Shown piece after piece: positions 13,727 to 25,115 of a stretch of DNA of 64,000 bases. The position numbers and the translations under genes were made by a program. The stretch covers positions 133,950,190 to 134,014,189 of the forward strand of contig CM048553.1 in NCBI GenBank assembly GCA_026413225.1, written 5' to 3'. The notes beneath the pieces were generated by a model. That model was not told where the DNA came from. It saw nothing but the letters and a program-made list of their open reading frames with translations, and ran no database searches. Each line of letters begins with the position of its first letter. Position 1 is the stretch's first letter. The stretch is from Otis tarda. Taxonomy: Eukaryota > Chordata > Aves > Otidiformes > Otididae.

Positions 13727-13839
13727 TAATGCCTCAAGGCGATGACAATTCAGTCAGAGAGCTGGACCCTGTACAAATGTCCAGCTGGATGGATAAACTC
13801 TGAAAGAGCAGTCTGCCAGAAAAACAACTGTCAGAACAG
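13727..13839 (+). other. Possible non-coding or terminal exon
   Basis: A 113 bp segment is preceded by TTGTTTACATTGCAG (acceptor-like) and followed by CAG|GTAAATAAG (a good donor match). Two of the three frames hit a stop within 18 bases. The third opens at an ATG at 13729 and runs 24 codons to a TGA at 13801, so the segment cannot be an internal coding exon. It could be an exon of a long non-coding RNA, a 5' UTR exon, or the last coding part of a gene whose UTR is spliced. With no partner exon recognised, a chance pair of splice matches is at least as likely. Confidence 0.2.
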
Positions 13840-16800
13840 GTAAATAAGATGAACTGTCCTACACAAACAAATGGCAGGATAAAGTCCCATTGGTTTTATT
13901 ATAATAAAGACAAAGTCAATGTTAACATAGTGAAGTGGTGAGAGTTTAAGAAGGTGATGACTGTAATGAACTTTAGAGGGGAAAATCAGCTAGATTTTAG
14001 CATTATCTCATTAAAGGAACACAGAACTGCATGAGACTGGCTGTGTCACAGAGTCTTGTCCCTGGCTGTGTCTCCCTGCTGACCCAGTCAAAAGCCTTGG
14101 CACTGTCACCCCTCTGGCTATGTGAGATGCCGACCTTTTAGTGAGTAAACATGAAATCACTGGAGAGGACTGAATTATTTTTTTTTCTTTGCAGGAAGAA
14201 AAATATCCCCATAAAACTCCTGCATGTGTATTTTGGGGCCTTCTAGGTTGCACAATTGCCGTGTTCCATGACTTTGAAGATTACTCAAAAACCAAGCATG
14301 CAGCTCATGGCTGCCCATGTCAGCAGGGCTTTGGAGCAGGAGAAACATGTTACACTAGCTTCCCTGTGGTTTCTCTGCTTCCCTTTTCACTTCAAGTTTG
14401 CCTGTGAAGAGAAAAGGTCTGTCTGGTTTAGGTCTCAGTTACCTGAGAAGACGTCTTTTCTTCCCTGTGTAACGCTGCAGCCATCGAGACAGGCTGCTGA
14501 GGGAGCGATCACTGGATTGAACTGTCTTGAAGCCAGCATCTGACCTGCACCTATGCAACCAGCTTTGTCTGTTCATCAAGTGGCTTCCAGTGTGCCTGGA
14601 AGCAAAGGGCTTCACTCAGTATCTGATACCACAAATGGTGTTGCTGTGTGGGTATGATGATGCCAAGATTAGAAATGCATGTATATATGTATTATAATGC
14701 CATGCCCCACTTCAGTTGATATTCAGGGCACAGCTGAAGGACACGCTCCCGGTCTCAGCTGAGAAGAAGGATGAACAAACTGTCAAGCCGGTTCATGACG
14801 ATTTTATTGCTGCCCTCTCAGTGAACATGAGTAATAGCTAACGGGCAGAATCCGGCGGCACAGTTCCCCTCACCCGCTGCACACCCAGATGTCAGACAGC
14901 AGAAAGAAGTTGTGCCCTGGAGAACCTGGCCCTGCTTGTATGAGGACCTTTGCCCTCTGCAGTTCATGGCAGCTCAGATTTGGGTGGTTTCTTGAGGAGT
15001 CTTTCCCAATGACCAGAACTACAAGAAGGAAATCTCCTTGTAGAGGATCAACCACGTTTTTTTTTGCGGGCTGCTTTGTAGAAGGAAAGCATGACCCTAA
15101 AATGCGCTTTGATACTGCATGGAGCAAAGGCAATCTGTACTGCTTAATTTTCTAAATGTTTTTTCCTTTCTTCCTGTGTCACTAATCTTTATCAAGCTGC
15201 CCTCCTGCTTCCGAGTGAATCATCCTAGATGTGATTATAAGGCAGAGGCCTCACCGAATGTTACGCTGCGTTTTGCCAGCAGTTTTGCTAGATTCCAAAC
15301 TTAAAGACTGCTAGCCAGGGGAATCTAATTTTGCCATTTGCTTCAGATGTGTTCTTCATAGTTAGTTTAGTTGATAAAGCATCCAAGCTTGTCCTGGAGA
15401 ACGTACCTAACAGGAAAACAATGGCTTAGAGGCTGCCAGTGGTAGCAAACTCGCTGCTGTTTATCTGTTATCTGCTGGTAACAGTATTCACACATTTGGA
15501 GGATGGACATTAATAAGGAAACTCTTCTGACTCATACATTTTTGACACTGTTATTTTCTAGTCTAGTTGGGCAAATTTTCTCTCTAAAATTGTCAAATTT
15601 TCTTATTCATTGAATCATAGTGATTTTTGCCACTGTGAAGATTTCTGCATGTAACTTTCAGGAATTTACCTCAACACCACATATTCGTGTGGAAAATCAG
15701 TCATCATGTTCAGATCGCTTTTCTGTCATTCCAAGGACAAGTTCATTTGCCCAGCTAGTTCAAGTTAAAAAAAAAATCTAGATATTAAAAAATAATGGAC
15801 ATAGAAAAACATGTTCATGGTTTCTGTATGTTCTGAAACCTAAAATGCCTAGAGCTGCCCTGATTTCAAGCTCATGAGTCATCTAAGCCTAAGCTGTAGA
15901 AATTCCAGAGGGCATTTTGTTAAATAATGCAGGAGTGATGTAATTTTACTGTGTATCTCATTAGCAAAATGCTGCAGGAAAGAATTAGGGAAAAAAACCT
16001 AAACCAATCCTGGTCCTATCTCTCTCCTGCTTTTTTTTTTTTATTTTTTAGAATTGTCACATCCAAATAATTAATTTATAGGTGATAGGATAACAAGCCT
16101 ATGTTAAATTACAGCATGACAATCTCTCTCCCAAGTGATGAGAAAAATTCTGAGTATCCTTTCTGCTTCAAGTCCTATGCCCGAGTATGCCTTGTACTTC
16201 ATCCTTTCCCAGAGTGTGGGTGTGTATATATGAATATGTGTATCCAGTTAATGTAGAATTATATATGTATATAATACATATATACATATATATGTGTGTA
16301 TATATATACACATATATATGTACATATACAAAGAAACTGGGAGAGATCTCTTTTGCAAAAAACTATACCAATGCCTTCCACAAAAAAAAAATAAAATTAC
16401 CTCTTAGTCCCAAAGTTATTAAAGCCTTTTTATTAGCTCTAGCACTGTATAATATTTGAGTAAGCAATCAGGTTATGCAAATAATAATCTTCTTTTATCT
16501 AGAGGTATACATCTGTAATTAAGAATGTCAGTCACCTTATCTTGTAAACAGTCTGTTCTTAGTACACAAATACGGGATCCGGTGCAGATGTGTCTGTGTA
16601 TGCCAGAGCACCAATATATCATTTTTGCTGCATCTAAAGCCTGCAATTTCATGCTTAGCACTTGGCATTGTAACCATGGTTATCTCCAGTTAGAGGCAGA
16701 ATACAGAGGCTTCGGCAGATGGGTTTTTTACTTAGACCTATGGCAATCAAAACACAGAAAAAGACCAGAATTCTAAATATATGTGTGTGGAATATGATAG

Positions 16801-17295
16801 ATATAACAGTATTATTTACTGCATGATATATGAAGTTTAGACTGTATTGGGGGTGCTTTTCCTGAAAGTTCTTTAAAAGCCAAGAGGACTGCTAAGTCAT
16901 GCGTAAGAGAAATGAACCTCCTTTTCCGTGAATATTTTCCTTACGCAAAGAGGAGAAGCCAGAAGGCTGGTATTTCTGTAAGTGTAAGGTTAAAGTGACA
17001 CATTATCCATAAGTGTGCACACTTTCAAAGGTCTGGCTACTTTATTTTTAATTTTTGCTTGAAAAAATCTATCATGCTATTTCTAAATATTTGGAAAGTA
17101 ATAGAGGTTCACAGCTTTGATATTAGCCTAGAATTTTCAACATTTTTATGGGGCTCCATATGGCAGTGTTTGTTGAGCAGAAAGAATTTACAGCAGAATA
17201 AATGAAGCAGATGACCAGTGCATCTTTACCAGTTGAAATAAATTACACAGTTTCTGAGAAGTGTGCAGCATTATGACTTTTTCTTTCTGAATACT
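13840..17295. other. Unique DNA with open frames on both strands, no gene assigned
   Basis: Open frames of 87-88 codons overlap on both strands at 14870-15155 without a recognisable domain. An upstream GC-richer part (14700-14890) precedes the plus-strand ATG at 14889, but no splice-bounded structure or family match is visible. I do not call a gene. The TA-rich microsatellite at 16259-16330 is listed separately. Confidence 0.45.
16259..16330. repeat. TA/CA-rich microsatellite with palindromic core
   Basis: Alternating TA, TG and CA steps for about 72 bp. Within it 16285-16320 is an imperfect inverted repeat whose arms both begin CATATATATGTGT when read inward from either end. Such tracts are length-variable and prone to hairpins. 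Confidence 0.85.
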
Positions 17296-17417
17296 GAGTG
17301 GCCACATACAGCATGGGGAAGAGCAAAGTAAGAGCTGCGGCACTGGAGAAGACATGGAAAGGCATTAGACAGCTGGAGCTGACCTACTTGCAAGCATGCA
17401 TGAAAAACATCATCATC
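17296..17417 (+). repeat. Unassigned ~120 bp direct repeat, copy A
   Basis: This segment matches 18162-18286 in the same orientation at roughly 90 percent by eye, with a one-base indel (ATTAGACAGCTGG here, ATTAGAGTAGCTGG there). The match starts near a CTGAG and ends just after GCATGCATGAAAAA. Sequence beyond both edges does not match, so this is a dispersed repeat and not one boundary of a simple tandem duplication. Read in the frame that is open in copy B, both copies give the string SKVRA then ALE, TWKGIR, so an old coding origin cannot be excluded. I do not recognise the family. Confidence 0.8.
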
Positions 17418-18161
17418 GTAAAGTTTTGACTTCTCAAGAGCATAGAATTTTCTATAAATGCAATGTTTTCCATGAAAAAGTGTAATATTAGCAATCCTCA
17501 ACCTAGAATAATTTTCTCTTTAATTTGAAGAAAGTTTATACAAGCTTGAGTGGGCTGGGTATTTTCATTAGGAGTCACCAGGTACCATGCTGTAGACCGT
17601 ATACATTTGCCATGCAGCAGCTAGAGAAGACTGGTTGTCAGGAACAGAATGGAGTCAAACTCAGTTCAACTCTCCAAGCCTCTCAGGCAGCTCTGCTGAA
17701 GAAGATTCTTTGTTCAGAGCATCTTTCCAAAGTGAAATTGGATTATGCTCTTAAATGGCAATATCTACTAAAGGAAGAAAGCTGGGTTGACACTAGCTCA
17801 ACATTTCAAACAAAAACCTTTGCTTCCTATGTGTTATTTTTATTCGTTTGTTGGGGCCCTGACCTTGTAAATGGAGGTTACTCTGAAAATTGTACTTAAT
17901 AACTGCTGCTGTTATTCACCATGCCCTATACTGAATGAGCGCCCTAGTGTCAGCGTACTTACACTGACTGTGACCCAGAGTCTGCTGTTAGAGACATGTC
18001 CCCAGAGCCAAGAGTGAATTCCAGAAGCATTTGAGACCCCTGGCATCAGTCTGGCACTGAACTTGTGCAGAGAGATGGAGAGTGTGTGCTGCCTCCAAAT
18101 AAATGAAGGCTCATGTCAGCATTCAAAAAGTGGGTAACAGAGCATGCATTTAATCTTCACA
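17418..18161. other. Spacer between the two direct-repeat copies
   Basis: About 740 bp lie between the two repeat copies. A 124-codon plus-strand frame at 17525-17899 is open here, but I recognise no domain in it and it has no ATG at its track start. The region could be the interior of an unknown short element with terminal direct repeats, or plain host DNA. Confidence 0.35.
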
Positions 18162-18286
18162 GGTCTGAGGAGGCAGCATACAGCATAGGGAAGAGCAAAG
18201 TAAGAGCTGTGGCACTGGAGGAGACGTGGAAAGGCATTAGAGTAGCTGGAGCTGACCTACTTGCAAGCATGCATGAAAAAAATCAG
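18162..18286 (+). repeat. Unassigned ~120 bp direct repeat, copy B
   Basis: Partner of copy A at 17296-17417. It lies inside a 68-codon open frame (18113-18319) on the plus strand that contains the residues IGKSKVRAVALEETWKGIR. The same string is recognisable in copy A until the one-base indel changes the frame. The shared run is best preserved from AAGAGCAAAGTAAGAGCTG through CTTGCAAGCATGCATGAAAAA. Confidence 0.8.
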
Positions 18287-19038
18287 CAAGTACTTCAGCT
18301 GAGGCCAAAGACAGGGTAACTATGGTATCTGGCAGGGAAATGTGTCACTCAGTTAAAAGCCCTGCTTAATACAGCAAGCAGAGTAATTTTGCTGCTTCAG
18401 GATTTTTCTTAGGGCTGAATATTGAGGGACAGAGTTTTAATTTAATTGTGCCAGAAACAACAAGCAGAAATGCCAGCCACAGAAGACAAAGAGACAGATT
18501 CTGCCACATCTTGGTTAAGTGCAAAACCCTACAGGGAAATGGTAAATTCTTTGCAGGTTTGAATACTTTCCTTTAAAATGTGGTGCATCTGGCAGGTCCA
18601 GCCCCACTGTGTATTTCTGGAGATGAGTCTGTTGTTTGTGCTGTGGTACGAAAGCTAAAGGCTGCCTTCACACTGAACCCTTTATGCTAAACAGTGCAGT
18701 GATAAACTAGCACAAAGCTGCTCCCTTCTTCAAAGAGCTTACAGACTTAAGACAAAATATAACAGTAAAAAAAAAAAAAAAAGGAAAGGACAACAAGGGG
18801 AGGGGAAAGGAGAAGGTTTCCATATAGAAGACAACAGAAATCTTCAAGATTCCACAAGGATGATATTTTCATCATTTATTAAGTCATGTAGAGTTCCTCC
18901 ATAAGAGTGCTACTGAGTATCTACTTACTCTTAAAAAGTGCCTCTTACTCTTAAAAACTGTGGTTTCTGTTTTATCTCATTTTGAAAATTTAAATGATGT
19001 AGGATTTTCATTATAAAACTCTGTAGGTTTTTGAGTAA
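18287..19038. other. AT-rich unique DNA with purine tract
   Basis: No gene seen. A run of 16 A at 18767-18782 continues into an A/G-rich tract to about 18820. A run of A can mark the end of a retroposed transcript, but no recognisable body or target duplication precedes it. Confidence 0.55.
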
Positions 19039-19043
19039 GCAAT
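19039..19043. repeat. 5 bp target-site duplication, left
   Basis: GCAAT directly before the LTR start, repeated at 19674-19678 directly after the LTR end. Confidence 0.85.
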
Positions 19044-19673
19044 TGTCTTGGTTTTGGCAGGGATGGAGTTAATTTTTCCTCTCAGTAGCTGGTATGTTTT
19101 GGATTTCGTATGTGAAGAATGTTGATAAACACCCTGGTGATACCAGTTGTTGTGAATGAGACCAAAGACACTGTCTGGCTTTCCAAGTCTTGCTAATTTG
19201 CAGATGCAGGAAGCTGGGAGAAAGATAGACAGAATAATTGATCCAAACTGGCCAAAGAGAGTATTCCCTTCCATAAACGTCATGCTCACTGTATAAGTGG
19301 GGGCAGGCAAGGGTGGGTATCTGCCTTTCTGGCATCCATCTTTCCTGCTCGTTTTGCTGGCATCGTTCCCTCTACCTTGCTGGCTCCCTTTTGCTCCTTT
19401 GCTTGCTGCTCGGTTTTGTTTCTGTGATCTCTTCTCGGGACGGGCTGTATCGGTCACTGGGGCATCGGGTGGTGAGAAAACATACATTGTTCACTTTGTA
19501 TATTTTTAATATCCTTATATTCTGTTATTATTGTAGTTTTCCCTTGTTATTTTAGTAAATTGTCTTCACCTCAACCCACAAGTTCTCCTTCCTTCCCAAT
19601 TGTCTCCCCCATCCCCCTGGGGAGGGGGAGTGTGAGCGAGAAACTGTGTGGTGATTCGGGCTAAACCATCACA
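19044..19673 (+). mobile_element. Solo LTR with intact 5 bp target duplication
   Basis: The LTR is 630 bp, starts TGTCTTGG and ends ACCATCACA, and is bracketed by GCAAT at 19039-19043 and 19674-19678. The 5 bp duplication fits the class III (ERVL-like) elements common in birds. A TATA-like TATAAG lies at 19292-19297 and an AGTAAA polyadenylation-like signal at 19554-19559. No gag, pol or env flanks it, so it arose by LTR-LTR recombination. The first ~240 bp closely match the antisense LTR fragment at 44863-45107 (by eye over 90 percent), so the two belong to one subfamily. A 158-codon minus-strand frame (19011-19487) crosses it and is an incidental opening. Confidence 0.92.
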
Positions 19674-19678
19674 GCAAT
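19674..19678. repeat. 5 bp target-site duplication, right
   Basis: GCAAT directly after the LTR end, identical to 19039-19043. Confidence 0.85.
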
Positions 19679-21703
19679 AAAATTACATGTTCTATCTTGA
19701 GTCCAATGGTCAATATATCCTGAAGCCAAACCCCTAAATTTTGGGTTAGGTTAAGGTAACTCTTGGTGAAACTTTGTAGTGAGCCAGGTCTGGACTGTGC
19801 TTTTGTGTTCAAATAGTTAAATCAGTTACAACTACCTCTTTCATGCAGCCTGTCTGCAGTGGCAAGAGGGTGTTGGTGTTTTCAGATGTATTTTGCTTTG
19901 AATTTTTGGATTTATCTGAACATAAAATTCAAAGCATAACTCAGACCATGTGAGATCAAATAAATCAAAAGCCAAAAGACTGCATGAATCCCTATGACAT
20001 GAAATAACTGAATTTTGCACAGATCTACTTACTATCTAAAAATAGTTTAGTCTCATCTCTATTCAGAATCTCCTGTGATAGCAGAAGGAGTGATAAAAAA
20101 CCAAGAGACACCTGAGAAGCTAAGTCAATGGTTTGAAAGGATGGCAAGGAAAAAGAGACACTGTAACTGTGATGTGAACTTTGTCCCTCCTTCAAATGGC
20201 ATTTCAGTGCAGTGACTGGAGTATTTTCTCTAAATGGATTATCATGCACACTCCTAAAGCTGTTTACATGCCCTCCGCGAGTGATTGAGTTTGTATGTGC
20301 TATTCAGCAGCACAGTAGACTTTTCTTCCTTTAAAAAAAGAGAACAAAAAACTTTATGGAAATATGGAAAAAAAAAACAGTGAAGGAGATATGTTTACTA
20401 ATTTTAAGAATAATAGCTCTCTTCCATAGACAGTTCAGTACTGAAGGAGTTGCATTTTGAAATAGCTTAATTTCTGTGTGAATCTGAGGCAGCCACCATC
20501 AAATTATTCATCTTTTTCTCTGCTGGGTAATCCGTCAGCTGCTGTTATTTACACAGCAGCCTAAATTACATTTGCTGCCTTGCAAGCAAGTGAGAAGACA
20601 GATCACCTGCCGGAAGGGGCTGCAGCCCCGGTCCACCATGCACCAAGGAGAGAAGACAGAGGGATAAGACAGAAAAAAAGAGACGACTTCAGTAGCTGAG
20701 TCCTGATGTCCAGATGCAAGAAATGCTTCCTGTTCTTCAAGCTTTTCTCCCTTTTACTAGTCCTTTTTGTATACATTTTAATTGTGTAAGCAGTCCCACA
20801 TCACTTTATTTTTGCCATTTTGCCCCAGATTTGGTCAATAATTAGGCACTTGTTGAACTTTAAGCCAGCTGACTATTGTCATGCTTAAAGCTGGGCCGTG
20901 TGTAAATATTTGCAGGGTCAGGCCCTTTTTTTTAGACATCTTTTTCATTCTTCTATTACAGCCAACTGAACTGATTTGTCAATAATTGTTATGAAAAGTT
21001 TCTAATATTTTCTGTTTTGCACTATTGACTCCCACTGGTGTTTTGACTGACTAGAAATCTATCCTAGTCTCTTTAGTTTATCATCATTTTCTATGAATAT
21101 ACCCTACCTACTAAAATTTTAATAAGTATTATTGTTTGTTCCTCTGGACAGACTTTCCAGTGGGTTTTCGTTTGTTCATTTTTAAAAAAAAAATTATGAA
21201 TAAAATGTCCCAATTCATACTCCAAATGAGGTATAAGCCAGATTTTTATTTTATTTAATTTTACTGTTTGTTGTGTTTTCAATCTCTCCCACCTCTGTAA
21301 CACCAGGGAATTTTTCAGTGTTCTGCTACCCTTTCAAGTAATCGATGGCTTTATTAACTAGTCTGTAGTGACAGGAAAATCTCTGCCAGTCAACAAGCAG
21401 ACTATTTTTTTTAGATCTTGCACACAAAGTTTTGTACAATACAACTAGACCTTACATACATATTAACTGGTAATTGTAGAATGAGCAATTCCACATTCAT
21501 TATCAGTCTGTACATTCAGATGACCTCAGGACTTAAGTCTTTACTTGCCATGCAACTAATAAGATGCCTGATATTTTTGTGGATTCTAAGTAGCCATTAA
21601 AGTGTGGAGAAATATTTATTGAATACCATAGGCAACTGTACAATCCATTGGGAAAAATGCAAAATAGATTTTTATCCTTAGCTACACAGTCATCTCAAAT
21701 TTG
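19679..21703. other. Unique DNA with a possible conserved non-coding block
   Basis: No gene or named repeat. The stretch at about 20455-20600 differs in texture from its surroundings: balanced composition, few homopolymers, and homeodomain-like cores and E-box motifs (AGCTTAATTT, AAATTATTCAT, CAGCTGCTG, CTAAATTACATTT). Such texture is common in vertebrate conserved non-coding elements, but this is an impression only and conservation cannot be judged from one genome. Confidence 0.35.
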
Positions 21704-21806
21704 TATATAAAGGGAGACAGTTAAATGCTTACCTTATGTTACAAACCACGAGAAGTTAAAGCCACAAAGCTAAGTGATACATGGACAAAGTCTTCAGACA
21801 ATTTTT
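21704..21806 (+). repeat. Diverged direct repeat, copy 1
   Basis: It shares an ordered series of words with 23069-23204: TGTATATAA, ACCTTATG followed by CAAA, and GACAAAG.CTTCAGACAATTTT at the right edge. The best-kept part is the final ~22 bases. This looks like two old copies of one unnamed repeat about 1.4 kb apart. The similarity is low and the calls are by eye. Confidence 0.35.
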
Positions 21807-23068
21807 TATTTTACTATTTATATTGAAAATTAGCCAAAGACATTTCCTGTGGAAAAGCAGCAATCATAACTTAGGATTTATGGTTTTATGACCAGCTGGA
21901 AAATTTGGTTAATGTAGCCAGACTTCTAATTGCCCAGCAAATATCTCAGACCTTGATCCTTATTGCTATGGTAATATTTTTATTATAATATTAAATAATT
22001 TTTTTTCCAAGCAATTATATTTCTATTAGATCACTATGGGTTTTCAAAGTATTGTTCAGATAACTGCATTTTTGTGTATATCTAAAGAATTCCTGACTGG
22101 CATTAAATACAAAAGCCAGCAGCAATTAAATATTAAGGGTATGCCATGAAACACTGTTCACTGGTTTAGGGTAGGGAAGTTAGCAACCCGGAGAGCCCCA
22201 GCCGAGGGGAGGGGCAGGAATGTGTTGAACCAGGCAGCTTGTGATTCTGTGCCACAGTACTGGAGCCTGCAGATCCTGGGACGATGTGGGAGGCAACACT
22301 ACTGCGCTGGGCATGCATCACTGCAGTGTGGCTAAATGTAATACTCCCATGCTAACAGCAGCCAGCATCTCTGAGTCCCAGAGAACATCTTATTTTTTAG
22401 TTTTTTAATTTTTTTTTTTTTTATTCCTGAAATGAAAGGCTGGAGAATTTAAATCCCATGATAGTGGTTATTTTTTTTTTTATGCTCTTTGAAGTGAAAG
22501 TTATCTGTAAAATGAAAGCTTATTGCAAAATGGAAATTTGTTTTCCCATCAGATCTGCTTTACCTAATTCAGATTCTACAGAGATGTCACTTGTTCTCAG
22601 TTACCTTCTTAAAACCATGTGTCTCAGAAGAAGCTGGGCTGCTATACCAGTATTGTTGTATTGTTACTTTCTTTGGAAATCCTCACATGTCAAAATCTGT
22701 ACTTATACCTGTAAACTTAAGCAGATTGAGGACAAGTGAGTGGTCACTATTGCACAACCAGATAAAAGATTAAGAGTAGGTATAGTACTTTCTTATTTCT
22801 GTAAGAAAACAGCAAAGTCCTGACCTGACCAGTCAGCAATGGAGTGTGATTGACTGGAGAATGCAAGCTGAACTAAGAGTCAGAGCTGAGCAGATTCATC
22901 TTGTTTCCCTATCGTAGAATGGTTAAAATATTTTATTTTTTATTTTTTACTTCATTTCTGGAAACAGCAAAAAGGCAAATTAGTTCTGGAAGAGGCAAGA
23001 GCTGAGTAGCTCTATTGCCTTTGTACAGAAAATCCAAAAGCTTGAAATCCCTTCACAGGTGGGCACAG
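21807..23068. other. AT-rich unique DNA, no gene seen
   Basis: T-rich tracts near 22388-22423 and 22470-22481. A GC-richer patch (22180-22340) contains no recognised repeat. Open frames at 22458-22739 and 22591-22773 overlap in two frames and carry no domain. Confidence 0.5.
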
Positions 23069-23204
23069 TATGTATATAATCTTTTACCAAATGGATTAAC
23101 TAACGTAACTAGCTAATGATGACCTTATGCTGCAAATTATGTGAAAATAAAAATTTGAAGCAATCTGAAGCTTTGTATAGACAAAGCCTTCAGACAATTT
23201 TAGC
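23069..23204 (+). repeat. Diverged direct repeat, copy 2
   Basis: Partner of 21704-21806. It ends GACAAAGCCTTCAGACAATTTT against GACAAAGTCTTCAGACAATTTT in copy 1. This copy is longer because of insertions between the shared words. Confidence 0.35.
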
Positions 23205-23424
23205 TGCCATTATCTTGGATTAACTCTTATAGCAGAGGATTAACCTCTGAACCTGTAAAGAGGGCCTAATGAAGGCAAGCAAATGTTAGGGCAAAAAAGT
23301 ATTTTTGTTTTATTTTATAGGTGGGTGACTAAAACAACAGCAAGTGACAACCACGTGCTCCAGACATAATAGGTAAATCCTCTTTCGGGGCTTGAGGACT
23401 GAGTTTCTCCCTGGTGACCAGCCT

Positions 23425-23450
23425 GACATCTATGATTAATCACAGATGTC
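23425..23450. repeat. 26 bp near-perfect palindrome
   Basis: The arms GACATCT and AGATGTC surround a perfect 10 bp palindrome TGATTAATCA. One position per arm fails to pair (A against C). It lies a few bases upstream of a CR1 3' tail. The TTAAT-type core resembles a paired homeodomain site, but function is not shown. Confidence 0.75.
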
Positions 23451-23454
23451 AAAG

Positions 23455-23511
23455 GGTTGAAATTAATGATCCTGGTAGGTCCCTTCCAACTCAGGATATT
23501 CTGAGTCTATG
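23455..23511 (+). mobile_element. CR1 LINE 3' tail fragment, sense
   Basis: About 57 bp matching the extreme 3' end of a CR1 element: GATCCTGGTAGGTCCCTTCC, AACTCAGGATATTCTGAGTCTATG. The GGATATTCT variant marks a CR1 subfamily different from the other copies in this window, which end AACTATTCTATG. It is a severely 5' truncated copy with no coding content. Confidence 0.75.
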
Positions 23512-25115
23512 TGCACAGTATATTTTTGAACCATGTAACTCATTGGAAAATACTACTAACGTTGACCACTAACCTACCAAAGTGATCTGATGTTTTTCTC
23601 AATGTCATGCAAAACAAACGTAGAAAGCCAGGAAGTTATCTCCAATGTCTTTACCCTCAGCGTGGCAAGCGTAAGACCATTTTTTTCCCCTTTCTAAAGC
23701 TTCTCTGCTGAATGGAAAAGTTGAGAGTTATTTGTTCTTTTTTCTGTGCCTCTACCAAATTGCACTGCTAATTATTAGTCAAGGGCACCTATGCACTTGA
23801 GGTAGACATTCTTTTCAAAATGAGGCTATATATCAAAAGGAAATGTGGGGCAGCAGTGCCAGCACACCTTGAAGAAAACAAATGGTGGAAACTAAGATGC
23901 TGAGCGACTTATTTGCCTATTGCTGACAGCAGCAGGGAAAAACCTGGAAATATCTATTAGTAAATGAACCACTTTGATAGCTTAGGGAAACAAATTAACT
24001 TAAAGATTACTATGTACTTTTTTTTTGCTATACTGGATGTTGGAAGTGAATGTTATGTGGAAATCTTGTTTATTTAAGTCTTCACAGCCCTCTCTAAATG
24101 GTATAATCAATGCCATTACATGCCATGTTATCACTAATTCTGATGCTAAGCTCTTAAACATCAGAGTGACATACTACAAAATTATTTTCTGGTTGAAATG
24201 TATTTGTGCCTATGGACCTGTGTTGGATAATAGCAACCCCTTTCTGGTTCTGCAGTAGTTAATAAGTTCATATATTGATGTACAATTCATCGCAGAAAGA
24301 TTGCACTGTTCAATTACATTCCTGTGGGGGTGCAGATTCAAAAGGATAAAGGTCCTATCTTAGTGTATCTGTTGCCCCACAGGGAAGGAGGCTATGCACA
24401 TACACAGATGTATTACAATTGTGCTCACACTGAGGAAGGTAGTAGCATAAATATTTCAGTAGAAAATCACATTCCTAACAAAAATAGTACTGATACAACC
24501 ACTGCATGTGTGCCAGACTACATTTACAACAGCTTTTTCCTCATTCCTGTGATAACAACATTAATAATAGTGAAGTCTTTTGGAACTAACGTTGCATATG
24601 AGTGTAATCTAAAGGACAATCACCTCACTGGGCGAAGATAATCTTCAACAAGGTGATCAGGGCAAATGGCTGTATTAACAGTAATGCAAATAATTGTTGT
24701 GGATAGAAATGAATATGTCTTCCCTGCTCGTGATTATTATGTCACTCAGACATACACTAACTTACAGTATCAATGTGCTATTTCAAAGGTTGTCAAAACT
24801 TCATCATGAATGTAAGTGTTCTGCTGGATCCATAATCTTTCTTAGAAAGCATGTTTGTGAAAGCTTTGATGTAGTTATGATCTAGGTTTTTTTTTTTTTT
24901 TTTCTGAAACTCCACATAAATGGTCTACAGTACATTTACCCCATTTTAGCGATGGGGAAAAGAATTAGGGAGAGAGAGACCTTTCAAAAGGCTTTTGCTA
25001 TTTTGTATATTTTTATTTGTTACCTCTTATACTTTTTCTTTCCAAAGGAAACTTCAGAGAAGTTACTTATATATTTTTGTGCCCTTAACCACTGCTATTG
25101 TTCTTCTCTGAGTTC
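23512..25115. other. AT-rich unique DNA, no gene seen
   Basis: No gene seen. A run of 17 T lies at 24887-24903. The 105-codon plus-strand frame at 24324-24641 has no recognisable domain. Confidence 0.5.

Noticed and set aside
14870..15155. Overlapping 87 and 88 codon frames on opposite strands
   Set aside because: No domain, no splice structure and no known family; keeping both strands open over 280 bp is not enough for a gene call.
18767..18782. A run considered as the tail of a processed pseudogene
   Set aside because: No recognisable coding or SINE body upstream and no target duplication.
19011..19487. 158-codon minus-strand frame
   Set aside because: It lies in the solo LTR and its flank, with no domain; the LTR ends and target duplication explain the segment.
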